The notes under the pieces: model-generated
Database searches by the model: none
Told to the model about the DNA's origin: nothing
The model's input: the letters and a program-made list of their open reading frames with translations, nothing else
DNA from: Soonwooa sp032062245
Lineage (GTDB): Bacteria; Bacteroidota; Bacteroidia; Flavobacteriales; Weeksellaceae
Reading direction: 5' to 3'
DNA length: 64,000 bases
Assembly (NCBI RefSeq): GCF_032062245.1
Contig: NZ_DAMBQF010000002.1
Coordinates: forward strand, 157,587-221,586
Position numbers and translations under genes: made by a program
In this document: piece by piece, positions 33,136-42,054 of the stretch
Layout of the letters: each line of letters starts with the position of its first letter
How positions within the stretch are numbered: position 1 is the first letter of the stretch

Positions 33136-33924
33136 ATGGTACATCAGTTAGCAGTCGTAGACAAACGTGCCAAGATTGGCAAAAATGTAGTTGTGGAAGC
33201 TTTTACCACAATTAGCGGAGATGTAGAAATTGGAGAAGGAACGTGGATTGGTCCTAATGTTACCATTATGGATGGTACCAAAATCGGAAAAAATTGCAAA
33301 GTTTTTCCAGGTGCTGTTTTGGGTGGTATACCACAGGATTTAAAATTTGATGGTGAGGATACGTTTGTGTATATCGGCGATAACACGGTGATTCGCGAAG
33401 CTGTAACAGTTAACCGTGGCACCAAAGCTTTAGGTTATACCAAAATCGGAAATGACTGTTTGGTTATGGCAACAGCGCATGTCGCTCACGATTGCGTATT
33501 GGGTAATAATGTTATTATTGCTAACGCTTGCGGAATTGCAGGTCACGTGGAAATCGGTGATTACGTTGTGATGGGAGGATTGAGTGCCGTTCAGCAGTTT
33601 TGTAAAATCGGAAAACATGTGATGATTTCTGGAGGATCGTTGATCAGAAAAGATATTCCGCCTTATGTTAAAGTGGCTAGAGATCCAATTTCGTATGCTG
33701 GTATTAACTCGGTTGGACTTAGAAGACGTGGTTTTAACAATGATAAAATTTTTGAAATTCAGAAGATTTATCGTGCCATTTTTCAAATGAAAATGAACAC
33801 AACACAAGCCATCGAATTCATCGAAAAAGAAATGCTACCAACGGTAGAAAGAGACGAGATTTTAACCTTTATCCAAAACTCACCGCGAGGTATTGTTAAA
33901 GGCTACGGCTCATCAAAAGACTAA
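33136..33924 (+). CDS. lpxA: UDP-GlcNAc O-acyltransferase
   Basis: This 262-residue enzyme performs the first step of lipid A synthesis, transferring a 3-hydroxyacyl chain to UDP-GlcNAc. The hexapeptide beta-helix includes VVEAFTTISGDVEIGEGTWIG and KIGKNCKVFPGAVLGGIPQD. The catalytic histidine region is MATAHVAHDCVLGNNVI, followed by the C-terminal block VGLRRRGFNNDKIFEIQKIYR. Its ATG comes immediately after the lpxC/fabZ stop, indicating translational coupling. The reverse order of steps within the cluster is normal. Confidence 0.96.
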   Translation: MVHQLAVVDKRAKIGKNVVVEAFTTISGDVEIGEGTWIGPNVTIMDGTKIGKNCKVFPGAVLGGIPQDLKFDGEDTFVYIGDNTVIREAVTVNRGTKALGYTKIGNDCLVMATAHVAHDCVLGNNVIIANACGIAGHVEIGDYVVMGGLSAVQQFCKIGKHVMISGGSLIRKDIPPYVKVARDPISYAGINSVGLRRRGFNNDKIFEIQKIYRAIFQMKMNTTQAIEFIEKEMLPTVERDEILTFIQNSPRGIVKGYGSSKD

Positions 33925-33958
33925 ATTTAAAAATTATAAAATAAAGAAATAAATATTA

Positions 33959-34522
33959 ATGGCAACAACAGCTGATATCAAAAAAGGTCTTTGTATTGAA
34001 TACAGTAATGACATCTACAAAATCATCGATTTTCAACACGTTAAACCAGGTAAAGGTCCTGCTTTCGTAAGAACAAAATTGAAAAGTGTAACCAACGGAA
34101 AAGTTATAGATAACACGTTTTCTGCAGGGCATAAAATCGATGAAGTTAAAGTAATTACTAGAAAATTCCAGTATTTATACGATGACGAAAATGGTTTCCA
34201 CTTTATGAACAACGACGATTTCTCTCAACTTTACATCAATAAAGAAATGATTGAAAACGCACAATTCATGAAAGCTGGAGAAGAGGTAACTATCGTTTTG
34301 AAAGAAGCTGATGAGACGCCACTTTCTGCTGAGATCCCACCAACAGTATATTTGGATGTTGTAGAAGCTGATCCAGGTGTTAAAGGTAATACAGCAACTA
34401 ACGCTCTTAAAAATGCAATTGTTGAGACAGGCGCAAGAGTTTTGGTTCCGTTGTTTATCGAAGCTGGAGATAAGATTAAAGTTAATACAGAAGACGGTTC
34501 TTATCTGGAAAGAGTAAAATAA
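33959..34522 (+). CDS. efp: Translation elongation factor P
   Basis: This 187-residue factor relieves ribosome stalling at polyproline. The KOW-like N-domain contains the loop VKPGKGPAFVRTKLK, in which Lys32 lies at the position that is modified in other bacteria. Two OB-folds follow (DDENGFHFMNNDDFSQL and the C-terminal TNALKNAIVETGARVLVPLF). No modification enzyme gene is adjacent. It is 34 bases after lpxA and probably shares the transcript; a strong terminator follows. Confidence 0.96.
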   Translation: MATTADIKKGLCIEYSNDIYKIIDFQHVKPGKGPAFVRTKLKSVTNGKVIDNTFSAGHKIDEVKVITRKFQYLYDDENGFHFMNNDDFSQLYINKEMIENAQFMKAGEEVTIVLKEADETPLSAEIPPTVYLDVVEADPGVKGNTATNALKNAIVETGARVLVPLFIEAGDKIKVNTEDGSYLERVK

Positions 34523-34529
34523 ATAATAT

Positions 34530-34560
34530 AAGCGTTTTGATTTCCAAAGCGCTTTTTTTT
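34530..34560 (+). terminator. Terminator after efp
   Basis: AAGCGTTTTG and CAAAGCGCTT form a 10-bp stem with one G-T pair and a 5-base loop, followed by eight T. It separates efp from the second LpxD-like gene. Confidence 0.8.
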
Positions 34561-34577
34561 GATAAATAGTTATTGTT

Positions 34578-35477
34578 ATGACATTTAGCCAACCGCAGAC
34601 GCTTAAGTCTATCGCTGATCTTATCCAATCAAAATATGTTGGTCCCGAAGATTTTCAAATTTTAGGTACTAATGAAATTCACCGTGTTAAAGCTGGAGAA
34701 ATTGTATTTGTAAACCATCCTAAATATTATGATAAAGCATTACACTCGGATGCAACGATTATCTTAATTGATAAAGAAGTAGATTGTCCAGAAGGAAAAG
34801 CGTTGTTAATTTCGGAAGATCCTTTTAGAGATTTTAATAAAATTAATACACATTTCACGAAAATTAGTAATTTTTTTGGTGAACTTTCTAAACCAGAAAT
34901 TGGTGAGAATTCTCAAATCCATCCAAGTGTAACTATTGGTAACAATGTTAAAATCGGAAAAAATTGCATTATTTACCCTAATGTCGTTATAGGAGATGAC
35001 ACAATAATTGGTGATAATGTTATAATCCAAGCTAATACGGTTTTGGGTGGAAACGCATTTTATTACAGAAAGTTAAATTGCAATTTTGATAGATTAATTT
35101 CTGTCGGGAATGTCGTTATCGAAAACAATGTAGAAATCGGTGTTGGATGTACAATTGACAGAGGCGTTACAGATATTACGTTAATCGGTGAAGGCAGCGT
35201 CTTAGACAACCAAATCCAAATTGGACATGATACCGTTATTGGTAAACGTTGCTTAATTGCATCACAAACAGGAATCGCAGGTTGTTGTATTATCGAAGAC
35301 GAGGTGACAATTTGGGGACAAGTTGGTATGGCTTCAGGTCTTAGAATTGACTCTGGGACGGTACTTCTTGCCAAGACTGGTGTTAACCGCGATCTTAAAA
35401 AAGGAACTTATTTTGGACTTTTGGCAGATCCTTTTAGAGATTATCTTAAGAAAGAGGTTAAACTTAAAAAACTCTAA
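34578..35477 (+). CDS. LpxD-like N-acyltransferase paralogue
   Basis: This 299-residue protein has the LpxD layout: an N-terminal domain (LKSIADLIQSKYVGPEDFQILGTNEIHRV) and a hexapeptide beta-helix (VTIGNNVKIGKNCIIYPNVV). It is about 40 residues shorter than the other LpxD. The GGDGFGF block is GGNAFYYRK here, and the catalytic-type histidine is kept in IQIGHDTVIGKRCLIASQTG. Such genes are often annotated as a second UDP-3-O-acylglucosamine acyltransferase. The altered substrate loop suggests a different acyl acceptor or donor, for example another surface sugar. This is inference. Confidence 0.75.
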   Translation: MTFSQPQTLKSIADLIQSKYVGPEDFQILGTNEIHRVKAGEIVFVNHPKYYDKALHSDATIILIDKEVDCPEGKALLISEDPFRDFNKINTHFTKISNFFGELSKPEIGENSQIHPSVTIGNNVKIGKNCIIYPNVVIGDDTIIGDNVIIQANTVLGGNAFYYRKLNCNFDRLISVGNVVIENNVEIGVGCTIDRGVTDITLIGEGSVLDNQIQIGHDTVIGKRCLIASQTGIAGCCIIEDEVTIWGQVGMASGLRIDSGTVLLAKTGVNRDLKKGTYFGLLADPFRDYLKKEVKLKKL

Positions 35478-35581
35478 ATTAATTCTGTGATAAAAAACAA
35501 AAATCAGTATTCACTTTCCAAGAATATTGACTATTTTTGTGTTTTATCAATATTATTTAAAATTTAAAAAATAAAAATAAA

Positions 35582-36454
35582 ATGTCAGTATTAGTAAACA
35601 AGGATTCTAAAGTAATCGTACAAGGTTTTACAGGTAACGAAGGAACTTTCCACGCAGGTCAAATGATCGAATACGGAACAAACGTAGTAGGAGGTGTAAC
35701 ACCAGGAAAAGGTGGAACTGAGCACTTAGGAAAACCAGTATTCAACACAGTTGCAGATGCTGTTGCAAAAGCGGGAGCTAACGTAAGTATCATTTTTGTA
35801 CCGCCAGCATTTGCTGCAGATGCAATTATGGAAGCTGCAGATGCAGGTATCAAAGTTATCGTTTGTATTACAGAAGGTATCCCTGTAGAAGACATGGTAA
35901 AAGTTAAGAGCTACATCCAAGACAGAGATTGTAGATTAATTGGACCTAACTGCCCTGGGATCATTACTTCTGATGAAGCTAAAATTGGTATTATGCCAGG
36001 TTTCGTTTTCAAAAAAGGTAAAGTAGGTATCGTTTCTAAATCTGGTACTTTAACTTACGAAGCTGCTGATCAAGTTGTAAAAGCTGGTTACGGTGTATCT
36101 ACTGCAATCGGTATTGGTGGTGACCCAATTATTGGTACTACAACTAAAGAAGCTTTAGAATTATTCATCAACGATCCAGAAACTGAAGCAGTTGTTATGA
36201 TTGGTGAGATTGGTGGTTCTCTAGAAGCTGAAGCTGCAAGATGGTACAGAGATAGCGGTTCTAAAAAACCAGTTGTTGGTTTCATCGCTGGACAAACTGC
36301 GCCTAAAGGTAGAACAATGGGACACGCTGGTGCTATCGTTGGTGGAGCAGAAGATACTGCGCAAGCTAAAATGGCTATCATGAGCGAATGTGGTATAAAC
36401 GTTGTTGATTCTCCAGCTGAGATTGGTGCAACTGTAGCTAAAGTTTTAGGATAA
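35582..36454 (+). CDS. sucD: Succinate-CoA ligase, alpha subunit
   Basis: This 290-residue subunit catalyses the TCA-cycle step that forms succinate and ATP or GTP from succinyl-CoA, with SucC as partner (not in this window). CoA-binding motifs are visible (VQGFTGNEGTFHAGQMIEYG and GGVTPGKGGTEHLGKPVF), along with LIGPNCPGIITSDEAKIGIMPG. The phosphorylated histidine is in TMGHAGAIVGGAEDTAQAK near residue 247. Length is typical. It is probably transcribed on its own from the AT-rich upstream region (TATTTTTG at 35532). Confidence 0.96.
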   Translation: MSVLVNKDSKVIVQGFTGNEGTFHAGQMIEYGTNVVGGVTPGKGGTEHLGKPVFNTVADAVAKAGANVSIIFVPPAFAADAIMEAADAGIKVIVCITEGIPVEDMVKVKSYIQDRDCRLIGPNCPGIITSDEAKIGIMPGFVFKKGKVGIVSKSGTLTYEAADQVVKAGYGVSTAIGIGGDPIIGTTTKEALELFINDPETEAVVMIGEIGGSLEAEAARWYRDSGSKKPVVGFIAGQTAPKGRTMGHAGAIVGGAEDTAQAKMAIMSECGINVVDSPAEIGATVAKVLG

Positions 36455-36481
36455 TATTTTAGAACCCAAGACTTTCGTTTG

Positions 36482-37147
36482 ATGAAAAAAATAATTTTTG
36501 GATGTGCTTTAGCATTGGCTACAATGGTACAAGCTCAAGTTGATTTTAGTGCGACAAGATTTGGTTTAACGGCTGGTCCGACATATTCTAGAATCCAACA
36601 TGCACATAATCCATCTGGACCAAGATATTCATTTTATGGAGGAGTTGTAGCTATAACTCCGGTTGGTGGAGATGATCAATTTTATGTACAAACAGAATTA
36701 TTATATGTAGGTGCGGGCGAAACGGGTGATAAAAGTACTGAAAGCAAAAGAGGTTGGAATCATGCGGTATATGCTAATAATTATTTGAGCTTACCAATTA
36801 ATTTTAAAGCTTATTTTTCTGAAGGAGAAAGTGAATTCTTTGCTTTAGGAGGACCAAGATTTGATTATTTGATTAATCAATCTAATAAAAATATTCCGCC
36901 AGGTAAAGAGGATTATGCAGTTGACCGCTACGGAAAAGGTAGAGCTTTTAATGTTGGACTTGGTCTAGGGATTGGATTCAGTTATAAAAGACAATGGGAA
37001 GCTACTCTGAAATATGATTATCACTTGCTAAATGTGTATCCAGATCTCAAAAATTCACCAATTGAACAAGCTACAACTGACCTAAGTGTTGCTAAAAAGA
37101 AAAGTGAACATATGATTGGTCTAGGTATTTCCTATATTTTTCAGTAA
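36482..37147 (+). CDS. Outer-membrane beta-barrel protein, porin-like (OMP_b-brl_2)
   Basis: This 221-residue protein has a signal peptide (IIFGCALALATMVQAQ, cleavage near Gln18) and alternating aromatic/polar beta strands typical of eight-stranded barrels (FGLTAGPTYSRIQH, FYVQTELLYVGAGE, YLSLPINFKAYF, LGLGIGFSYKRQWEATLKYDY). It ends in a strand finishing in Phe-Gln (ISYIFQ), close to the usual terminal Phe. The family is annotated as porin-like or PorT-like; the PorT role in type IX secretion cannot be claimed. It follows sucD by 27 bases. Confidence 0.8.
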   Translation: MKKIIFGCALALATMVQAQVDFSATRFGLTAGPTYSRIQHAHNPSGPRYSFYGGVVAITPVGGDDQFYVQTELLYVGAGETGDKSTESKRGWNHAVYANNYLSLPINFKAYFSEGESEFFALGGPRFDYLINQSNKNIPPGKEDYAVDRYGKGRAFNVGLGLGIGFSYKRQWEATLKYDYHLLNVYPDLKNSPIEQATTDLSVAKKKSEHMIGLGISYIFQ

Positions 37148-37166
37148 GTTTTTTCTTAAATAAATA

Positions 37167-37199
37167 AAAATCCCGCGAAACGAAGTTTCGCGGGATTTT
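37167..37199. terminator. Bidirectional terminator
   Basis: AAAATCCCGCGAAAC-GAA-GTTTCGCGGGATTTT is a perfect 15-bp stem with a 3-base loop and A/T runs on both sides. It serves the barrel gene (plus) and the M1 peptidase gene (minus). Confidence 0.9.
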
Positions 37200-37225
37200 G
37201 TTTTTAATAATAATTTTTGAAAATG

Positions 37226-39739
37226 TTATTTATAATCTTCAATCGCTTTATTAATCGCGTCAATTTGTTCATGAAGACTTTGGCTTTGAGGATTTTGTTT
37301 TAGAAGTTGCATCTTCTTATTTAAGCCTTCTTTCATGATTTGTACCAATATCATTTTTGCCTGTGGATTTGCAGAAATCTCACTTTTTGCTTGTCCCATA
37401 ACTTTGGTCATCGCTTTGGTTGCTTTCGTATTATCAGAATTCATAATCCAGTTAAAACCTTCTTCGGCAACAGCGCCAAGCTCTGCATCTTGGAATTTAA
37501 TAAAAGGATAAAATAAAACTTGACCACCAATATTTTCCATTTGCGATTCGATTTTATTTTTAACGATAATCGGCATCAATTTGTTGATTAGATCTTCAGA
37601 AGCATTTGATAAATCAATTTTCTGCATTAATGCAACAGTTTTCTGAGGCTCGATATCTGCTAAAGCTGCGATAGAATTTCCTTTAACTGAATTGGAAACC
37701 GCAGAAATTCCTTTTTCATAAATACTAACATACTTTTTGTCTTTCGTTTTAGAAAGTGCCGAAATTGCCGCTGCTTGAGCTAAAGTTTTAGGATCGTTTT
37801 GAGCAATATTTTCAACGTCTTTTAGAAGAAGTTTAGCTTGTTCAGGCTTTGATAAGTCAATGGCTGAAAGTGCTAGAATTCTGATTCTATGTGAAGAATC
37901 TTTAAGTGCGGCTGTTAATATTTTTAAAACAGAAGTATTTTTATCAATATTTTCTTTTGCAAATTCTACAGCAAGATATCTACTTTTAAATTCTTTTGCT
38001 TTTGTGTATTGAACTAAATATTGATCCGCAGTTTTGTTATCATTTATTTCAGTTAAAAGCACTTGATCTGCATTAACGTTCACTAAGTTGGGTTGTTGTG
38101 CAAAATTAAATGTAAAACTTTGACTAGCTTTCGCATCTGCCCAAACATTATAACGCTTCGGAATACCATTTTCGTAAACATCAATCGCTAACGGAAACTG
38201 AAAATAAGCACCAGATTGTGTTTGTGTTACGGCAACATTCACTTGTTTTTTAACAGGTTCGTAAGTGTAATTGATGCTAAGTTTTGGATGTCCAGCGCCG
38301 AAATACCATTGGTTGAAAAACCAGTTAAGGTCTTTTCCTGAAGCTTTTTCGAAAGACAAACGCAATTGATGCGCTTCGGCATTTCCGTATTCGTAGGTTT
38401 TAAGATAATCATTTAATCCTGCAAAAAAAGCATCGTCACCCAAATAATTTCTTAACATGTGAAGAATGCCACCACCTTTGTTATAAGTTACGGAATCGAA
38501 AACATCTTCTCTAGAATCATAATCGAATCGAACCAAATTCTTCGTGAAGTTGGCAGGATTCATTTTATAAGCTTGAAGTGATTTTATTAATTTGTAATCG
38601 GCTTCGTCTTTACCGTATTTATGCTCGTTCCAAAGATATTCGGAGTAGTCAGCAAAACTTTCATTAACTGTTAAATTGCTCCAACTTACGGCTGTTACCA
38701 AATCACCAAACCAATGGTGGAACAGTTCGTGTGCAATGGTGTCTTCCCAACGGTTTTCGTCAATTAGGTCGCCAGGTTTTTGTTGAGAAGCTTCGCCGTG
38801 TAAAGTCGCTGTCGTATTTTCCATCGCACCAGAAACATAATCGCGTCCAGCCATTTGATCATATTTTGCCCACGGATAAGGATAATTTAACTTGTTCGAA
38901 AAGAACTCCATCATTTCTGGTGTGTTTCCAAAAATCTGTTTAGCATAAGGCTCGTATTCCTTTTCTACATAGTAATTTACAGGAATATTTTTCCATTTAT
39001 CTTTAATAACTGCAAAATCGCCAACGCCCATAAAGAATAGATAAGGCGAATGTTTTTTGTCCATTACCCAATAATCGGTTCGCATGTTGTTAGCTTCTTT
39101 TGTTGAACTTTTCAAAAGTCCGTTCGATAACGTAACGTATTTATCAGGAACCGTCATGTAGATTTCCTGAGTTGTTTTTTGGTTGGTTTTATCAATGGTT
39201 GGGAACCAAGCTGAAGAAGATTCGGTTTCGCCTTGCGTCCAGATTTGCGTTGGTTTGTCAGGATCTTTTCCTTGAGCGTTGATGAAGTACAAACCCTTTG
39301 CATCGTTAATTGCAGCACTTCCTTTTTGCGTTACTTCGTTCGGACGCGCTGTATATTTGATGTAGACCGTGTAATTTTGATTTTTTTGATAAGTTTTGTC
39401 AAGATTTATTTTTAAAATATCGTTTTTGTAATCGTATTTAAGTGCTTGTTTTGATCCGTTTTTGTCCAAAGCAACTTCGTGGATCAACATGGCTTTTGCA
39501 TTAAGAACCAAAGAATCTGTCGGCGTAAAGTAAGGTGATGCAGTCAACCATTCTTCACCATGAAGCTGTTCTTTCTCGTAGTCGAAACTAACTTTTAATT
39601 TGGTGTGTTTTAATTCTGTCATTTTGGTATGTGTCGCACGATAGACTTTTTCTCGCCCCGAATAATCTGTTTGCGCAAAAGCTAAATTAGAATTAAATAA
39701 AGCGCCTAACAATAATGAAGATATGACGATTTTTTTCAT
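37226..39739 (-). CDS. M1 family metallo-aminopeptidase, secreted
   Basis: This 837-residue zinc aminopeptidase has a signal peptide (IVISSLLLGALFNSNLAFAQ). The exopeptidase motif GAMEN (in YVSGAMENTTATLHG) precedes the zinc site HELFHHWFGDLV (about residue 335) with the distal Glu in NESFADYSEYLW. A catalytic Tyr-type segment is in YNKGGGILHMLRNYLG. The C-terminal part is helical and HEAT-like (about 600-837). It removes N-terminal residues from peptides in the periplasm or outside the cell. The ATG at 39739 is chosen because it starts the signal peptide; an ATG-less extension to 39763 would overlap the upstream gene. Confidence 0.93.
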   Translation of the reverse strand: MKKIVISSLLLGALFNSNLAFAQTDYSGREKVYRATHTKMTELKHTKLKVSFDYEKEQLHGEEWLTASPYFTPTDSLVLNAKAMLIHEVALDKNGSKQALKYDYKNDILKINLDKTYQKNQNYTVYIKYTARPNEVTQKGSAAINDAKGLYFINAQGKDPDKPTQIWTQGETESSSAWFPTIDKTNQKTTQEIYMTVPDKYVTLSNGLLKSSTKEANNMRTDYWVMDKKHSPYLFFMGVGDFAVIKDKWKNIPVNYYVEKEYEPYAKQIFGNTPEMMEFFSNKLNYPYPWAKYDQMAGRDYVSGAMENTTATLHGEASQQKPGDLIDENRWEDTIAHELFHHWFGDLVTAVSWSNLTVNESFADYSEYLWNEHKYGKDEADYKLIKSLQAYKMNPANFTKNLVRFDYDSREDVFDSVTYNKGGGILHMLRNYLGDDAFFAGLNDYLKTYEYGNAEAHQLRLSFEKASGKDLNWFFNQWYFGAGHPKLSINYTYEPVKKQVNVAVTQTQSGAYFQFPLAIDVYENGIPKRYNVWADAKASQSFTFNFAQQPNLVNVNADQVLLTEINDNKTADQYLVQYTKAKEFKSRYLAVEFAKENIDKNTSVLKILTAALKDSSHRIRILALSAIDLSKPEQAKLLLKDVENIAQNDPKTLAQAAAISALSKTKDKKYVSIYEKGISAVSNSVKGNSIAALADIEPQKTVALMQKIDLSNASEDLINKLMPIIVKNKIESQMENIGGQVLFYPFIKFQDAELGAVAEEGFNWIMNSDNTKATKAMTKVMGQAKSEISANPQAKMILVQIMKEGLNKKMQLLKQNPQSQSLHEQIDAINKAIEDYK

Positions 39740-39749
39740 AAGAGTTCTA

Positions 39750-40373
39750 CTATTTAATAACATCTAAAGTCGATGTTTTAATATTTTTAGTGATAATATA
39801 AGCAAAGATAATATTTGGAATCCAACATAACCACGCAACGTTGCGATAAGCGATGATAAAATCTTGAAAAATCCTTTGTAGTAATGGCAAATAAATTCTT
39901 AATGTAACCGCAGAAAAGCAGGCTGCATAACTGTAAATCATCATTTTTTGATGCATTACTAAGTTCCTTTTTTTAATAGAAGTAAATGCTAAAAATGTTG
40001 CTAAAAACAAAACGATGCCTAGAGAAGAAAATCCAATTGCAGTGCTAATTCCGCCTGTTGATAGTGTCGCAATTCCGATCCCAGCCAACGAGCTTAAGAA
40101 TACAAAAATCATATAAAGTTCCCCCACTTTTCGATGGAAACTTAGATTTTTATTTCTCCATTTTGGAACAAATTGTATCCAACCAATTAATAACGAAAGT
40201 CCTCCAAAGATGATGTGCGTGTAGAAACCAATATTCCAAAATAGATTTTGTAAAACTTCTTGATCTTTAAACCGAAGTAGTCCAAAACTTCGATCTAGGA
40301 AAACATAAATCAAAGGATAAAGTCCGATTAACACACAGAAAACAGCAAAAATGATGAAGAATGTTTTTTTCAT
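39750..40373 (-). CDS. DUF2306 membrane protein
   Basis: This 207-residue protein has about five or six transmembrane helices. It begins FFIIFAVFCVLIGLYPLIYVFLD and includes HIIFGGLSLLIGWIQFVPKWRNKNLSFHRKVGELY (about 53-87), where His and Arg are conserved in the DUF2306 family, plus LVMHQKMMIYSYAACFSAVTLRI (about 137-159). The histidines suggest haem or quinone binding, but function is not established. Its stop is 11 bases before the M1 peptidase start, so the two may share a transcript. Confidence 0.75.
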   Translation of the reverse strand: MKKTFFIIFAVFCVLIGLYPLIYVFLDRSFGLLRFKDQEVLQNLFWNIGFYTHIIFGGLSLLIGWIQFVPKWRNKNLSFHRKVGELYMIFVFLSSLAGIGIATLSTGGISTAIGFSSLGIVLFLATFLAFTSIKKRNLVMHQKMMIYSYAACFSAVTLRIYLPLLQRIFQDFIIAYRNVAWLCWIPNIIFAYIITKNIKTSTLDVIK

Positions 40374-40530
40374 TCTTTATTGAATTGTTATTAAATAAGT
40401 GCTCAAAGATGATAAATTGTTACAAAATACTATTATAAAAAAATGTTATTTATTCGACAATTTGTAGTCCATTTAGTTTTAGAAAATCATCAAATTTTTG
40501 ATAGGAAGATTTTTATTAAATATACAAAAA

Positions 40531-40552
40531 GCCCACGCTTAAAACCGTGGGC
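40531..40552 (-). terminator. Terminator after the 198-residue lipoprotein gene
   Basis: GCCCACG and CGTGGGC form a stem with an 8-base loop; on the minus strand a T-run follows. It is 12 bases past that gene's stop. Confidence 0.75.
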
Positions 40553-40564
40553 TCAATTCAATTA

Positions 40565-41161
40565 TCAATTAGATTTTTTTCGTTTTTCTAATGTGAAGAC
40601 ATATTTTGTTGTATTTCTATGTTGTAGCGCAATTTTTGATATTTCCGCTGACAATTCGGGACTTAGATTAAATTTCGAAAACTCATCATAGAATAATTCT
40701 GAAGTTTCTACTTCTCCAACCAGACAACCTCTTCTTGAAAATATTTTGTTGTTTTTTTCTAAGAAATTTGAGAAAACTTTAGGAATAACATTTGGGCTAT
40801 TTTCCGAAATAGCTAGATGTGCATAGAAAGCAATAACATCATTTTTATTTGATGTCAGTTTTTGTAAATCCGTTCGTGACGCCTTATTTTTAAGTTCAAT
40901 AAAGGTAGAATAGGGTGGTATCTTATCTTCTTCTACATCACCTTTACCAGATATACCATCTGAAAAATAATTTAATTTCGAAATTGTAGCTACTTCTGAT
41001 CTTATATATTTTGGAACTTGAAGCGTATCAATAATGCCTGTTCTAGGTTCTAAAATATCAACTAAGACTGGCGGATATTCTTCATTTTCAGTAATTTTTA
41101 CTTCTTGTTTTGCACAGTTTTGAAAACAAATAATAAAAATTAAAAATATAAAGTTTCGCAT
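40565..41161 (-). CDS. Lipoprotein of unknown function, coupled to thyA
   Basis: This 198-residue protein has a lipoprotein signal (FIFLIFIICFQNC, lipid Cys16) and no transmembrane helix afterwards. The mature part contains LVDILEPRTGIIDTLQVPKYI and an alpha-helical C-terminus (LSPELSAEISKIALQHRNTTKY). The ATG at 41161 is taken because it begins the signal and follows the thyA stop by one base; a longer frame start at 41173 would overlap thyA. The product is unknown, and the tight coupling to thyA does not by itself suggest a role in thymidylate synthesis. Confidence 0.65.
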   Translation of the reverse strand: MRNFIFLIFIICFQNCAKQEVKITENEEYPPVLVDILEPRTGIIDTLQVPKYIRSEVATISKLNYFSDGISGKGDVEEDKIPPYSTFIELKNKASRTDLQKLTSNKNDVIAFYAHLAISENSPNVIPKVFSNFLEKNNKIFSRRGCLVGEVETSELFYDEFSKFNLSPELSAEISKIALQHRNTTKYVFTLEKRKKSN

Positions 41162-41162
41162 C

Positions 41163-41957
41163 CTATATCGCAACAGGCGCTTTTATTCCTGGATGTGGAT
41201 CGTAATTTTCTAAAGTGAAATCTTCAAAATCAAAATCAAAAATATTTTTGATGTTTGGATTTAATTTCATTGTTGGAAGCGCTTTTGGTTCGCGCGCCAA
41301 TTGTCTGTCAACTTGCTCAAAATGGTTATTGTAAATATGGACGTCACCAAAACTATGCACATAATCGCCAACTTCCAGGTCACAAACTTGAGCCACCATC
41401 ATCAAAAGCAACGCATAACTGGCAATATTAAAAGGAACGCCTAGAAAGACATCCGCACTTCTTTGATAAAGTTGCAGCGACAATTTTCCGTCCGCCACAT
41501 AAAACTGAAACATCGCATGACAAGGCGCTAAAGCCATGTTTGGGATTTCAGCAACATTCCAAGCGGAAACGATAAGTCTACGTGAATCTGGATTTTTTTT
41601 GATTTGGTCAATCACTTCAGTTATTTGGTCAACAATTTTTCCATTGGCACCTTCCCAGCTTCTCCATTGTGCGCCGTAGACAGGACCAAGATTTCCATTT
41701 TCGTCTGCCCATTCGTCCCAAATTGAAACGCCATTATCCTTTAGATATTTAATATTTGTGTCACCTTTTAAAAACCAAAGCAACTCATAAATTATCGATT
41801 TAAGATGAACTTTTTTCGTCGTAACCATCGGAAAACCTTTCGACAAATCATAACGCAATTGATAACCAAAAACGCTTCTAGTACCAGTTCCGGTGCGATC
41901 GGTTTTGTCAGTTCCGTTGTCTTTAATATGTTTTAGGAGATCCAAATAGTTTTGCAT
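41163..41957 (-). CDS. thyA: Thymidylate synthase
   Basis: This 264-residue enzyme converts dUMP to dTMP with methylene-tetrahydrofolate, at the same length as E. coli ThyA. Catalytic Cys146 is in MALAPCHAMFQFYV. The dUMP-binding residues appear in DRTGTGTRSVFG, YQRSADVFLGVPFNIASYA and HIYNNHFEQV. It ends PHPGIKAPVAI, the usual folate-binding C-terminus. The next gene on the strand starts one base after its stop. Confidence 0.97.
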   Translation of the reverse strand: MQNYLDLLKHIKDNGTDKTDRTGTGTRSVFGYQLRYDLSKGFPMVTTKKVHLKSIIYELLWFLKGDTNIKYLKDNGVSIWDEWADENGNLGPVYGAQWRSWEGANGKIVDQITEVIDQIKKNPDSRRLIVSAWNVAEIPNMALAPCHAMFQFYVADGKLSLQLYQRSADVFLGVPFNIASYALLLMMVAQVCDLEVGDYVHSFGDVHIYNNHFEQVDRQLAREPKALPTMKLNPNIKNIFDFDFEDFTLENYDPHPGIKAPVAI

Positions 41958-42054
41958 GAGAGTTTAATTTTATATTTAAAACAGAAAAATATTTTCCGAT
42001 TTTAAAAGTATTAAAATTCAAATTTAATAAAAAAAGAAATGACGAAAAATTGAT

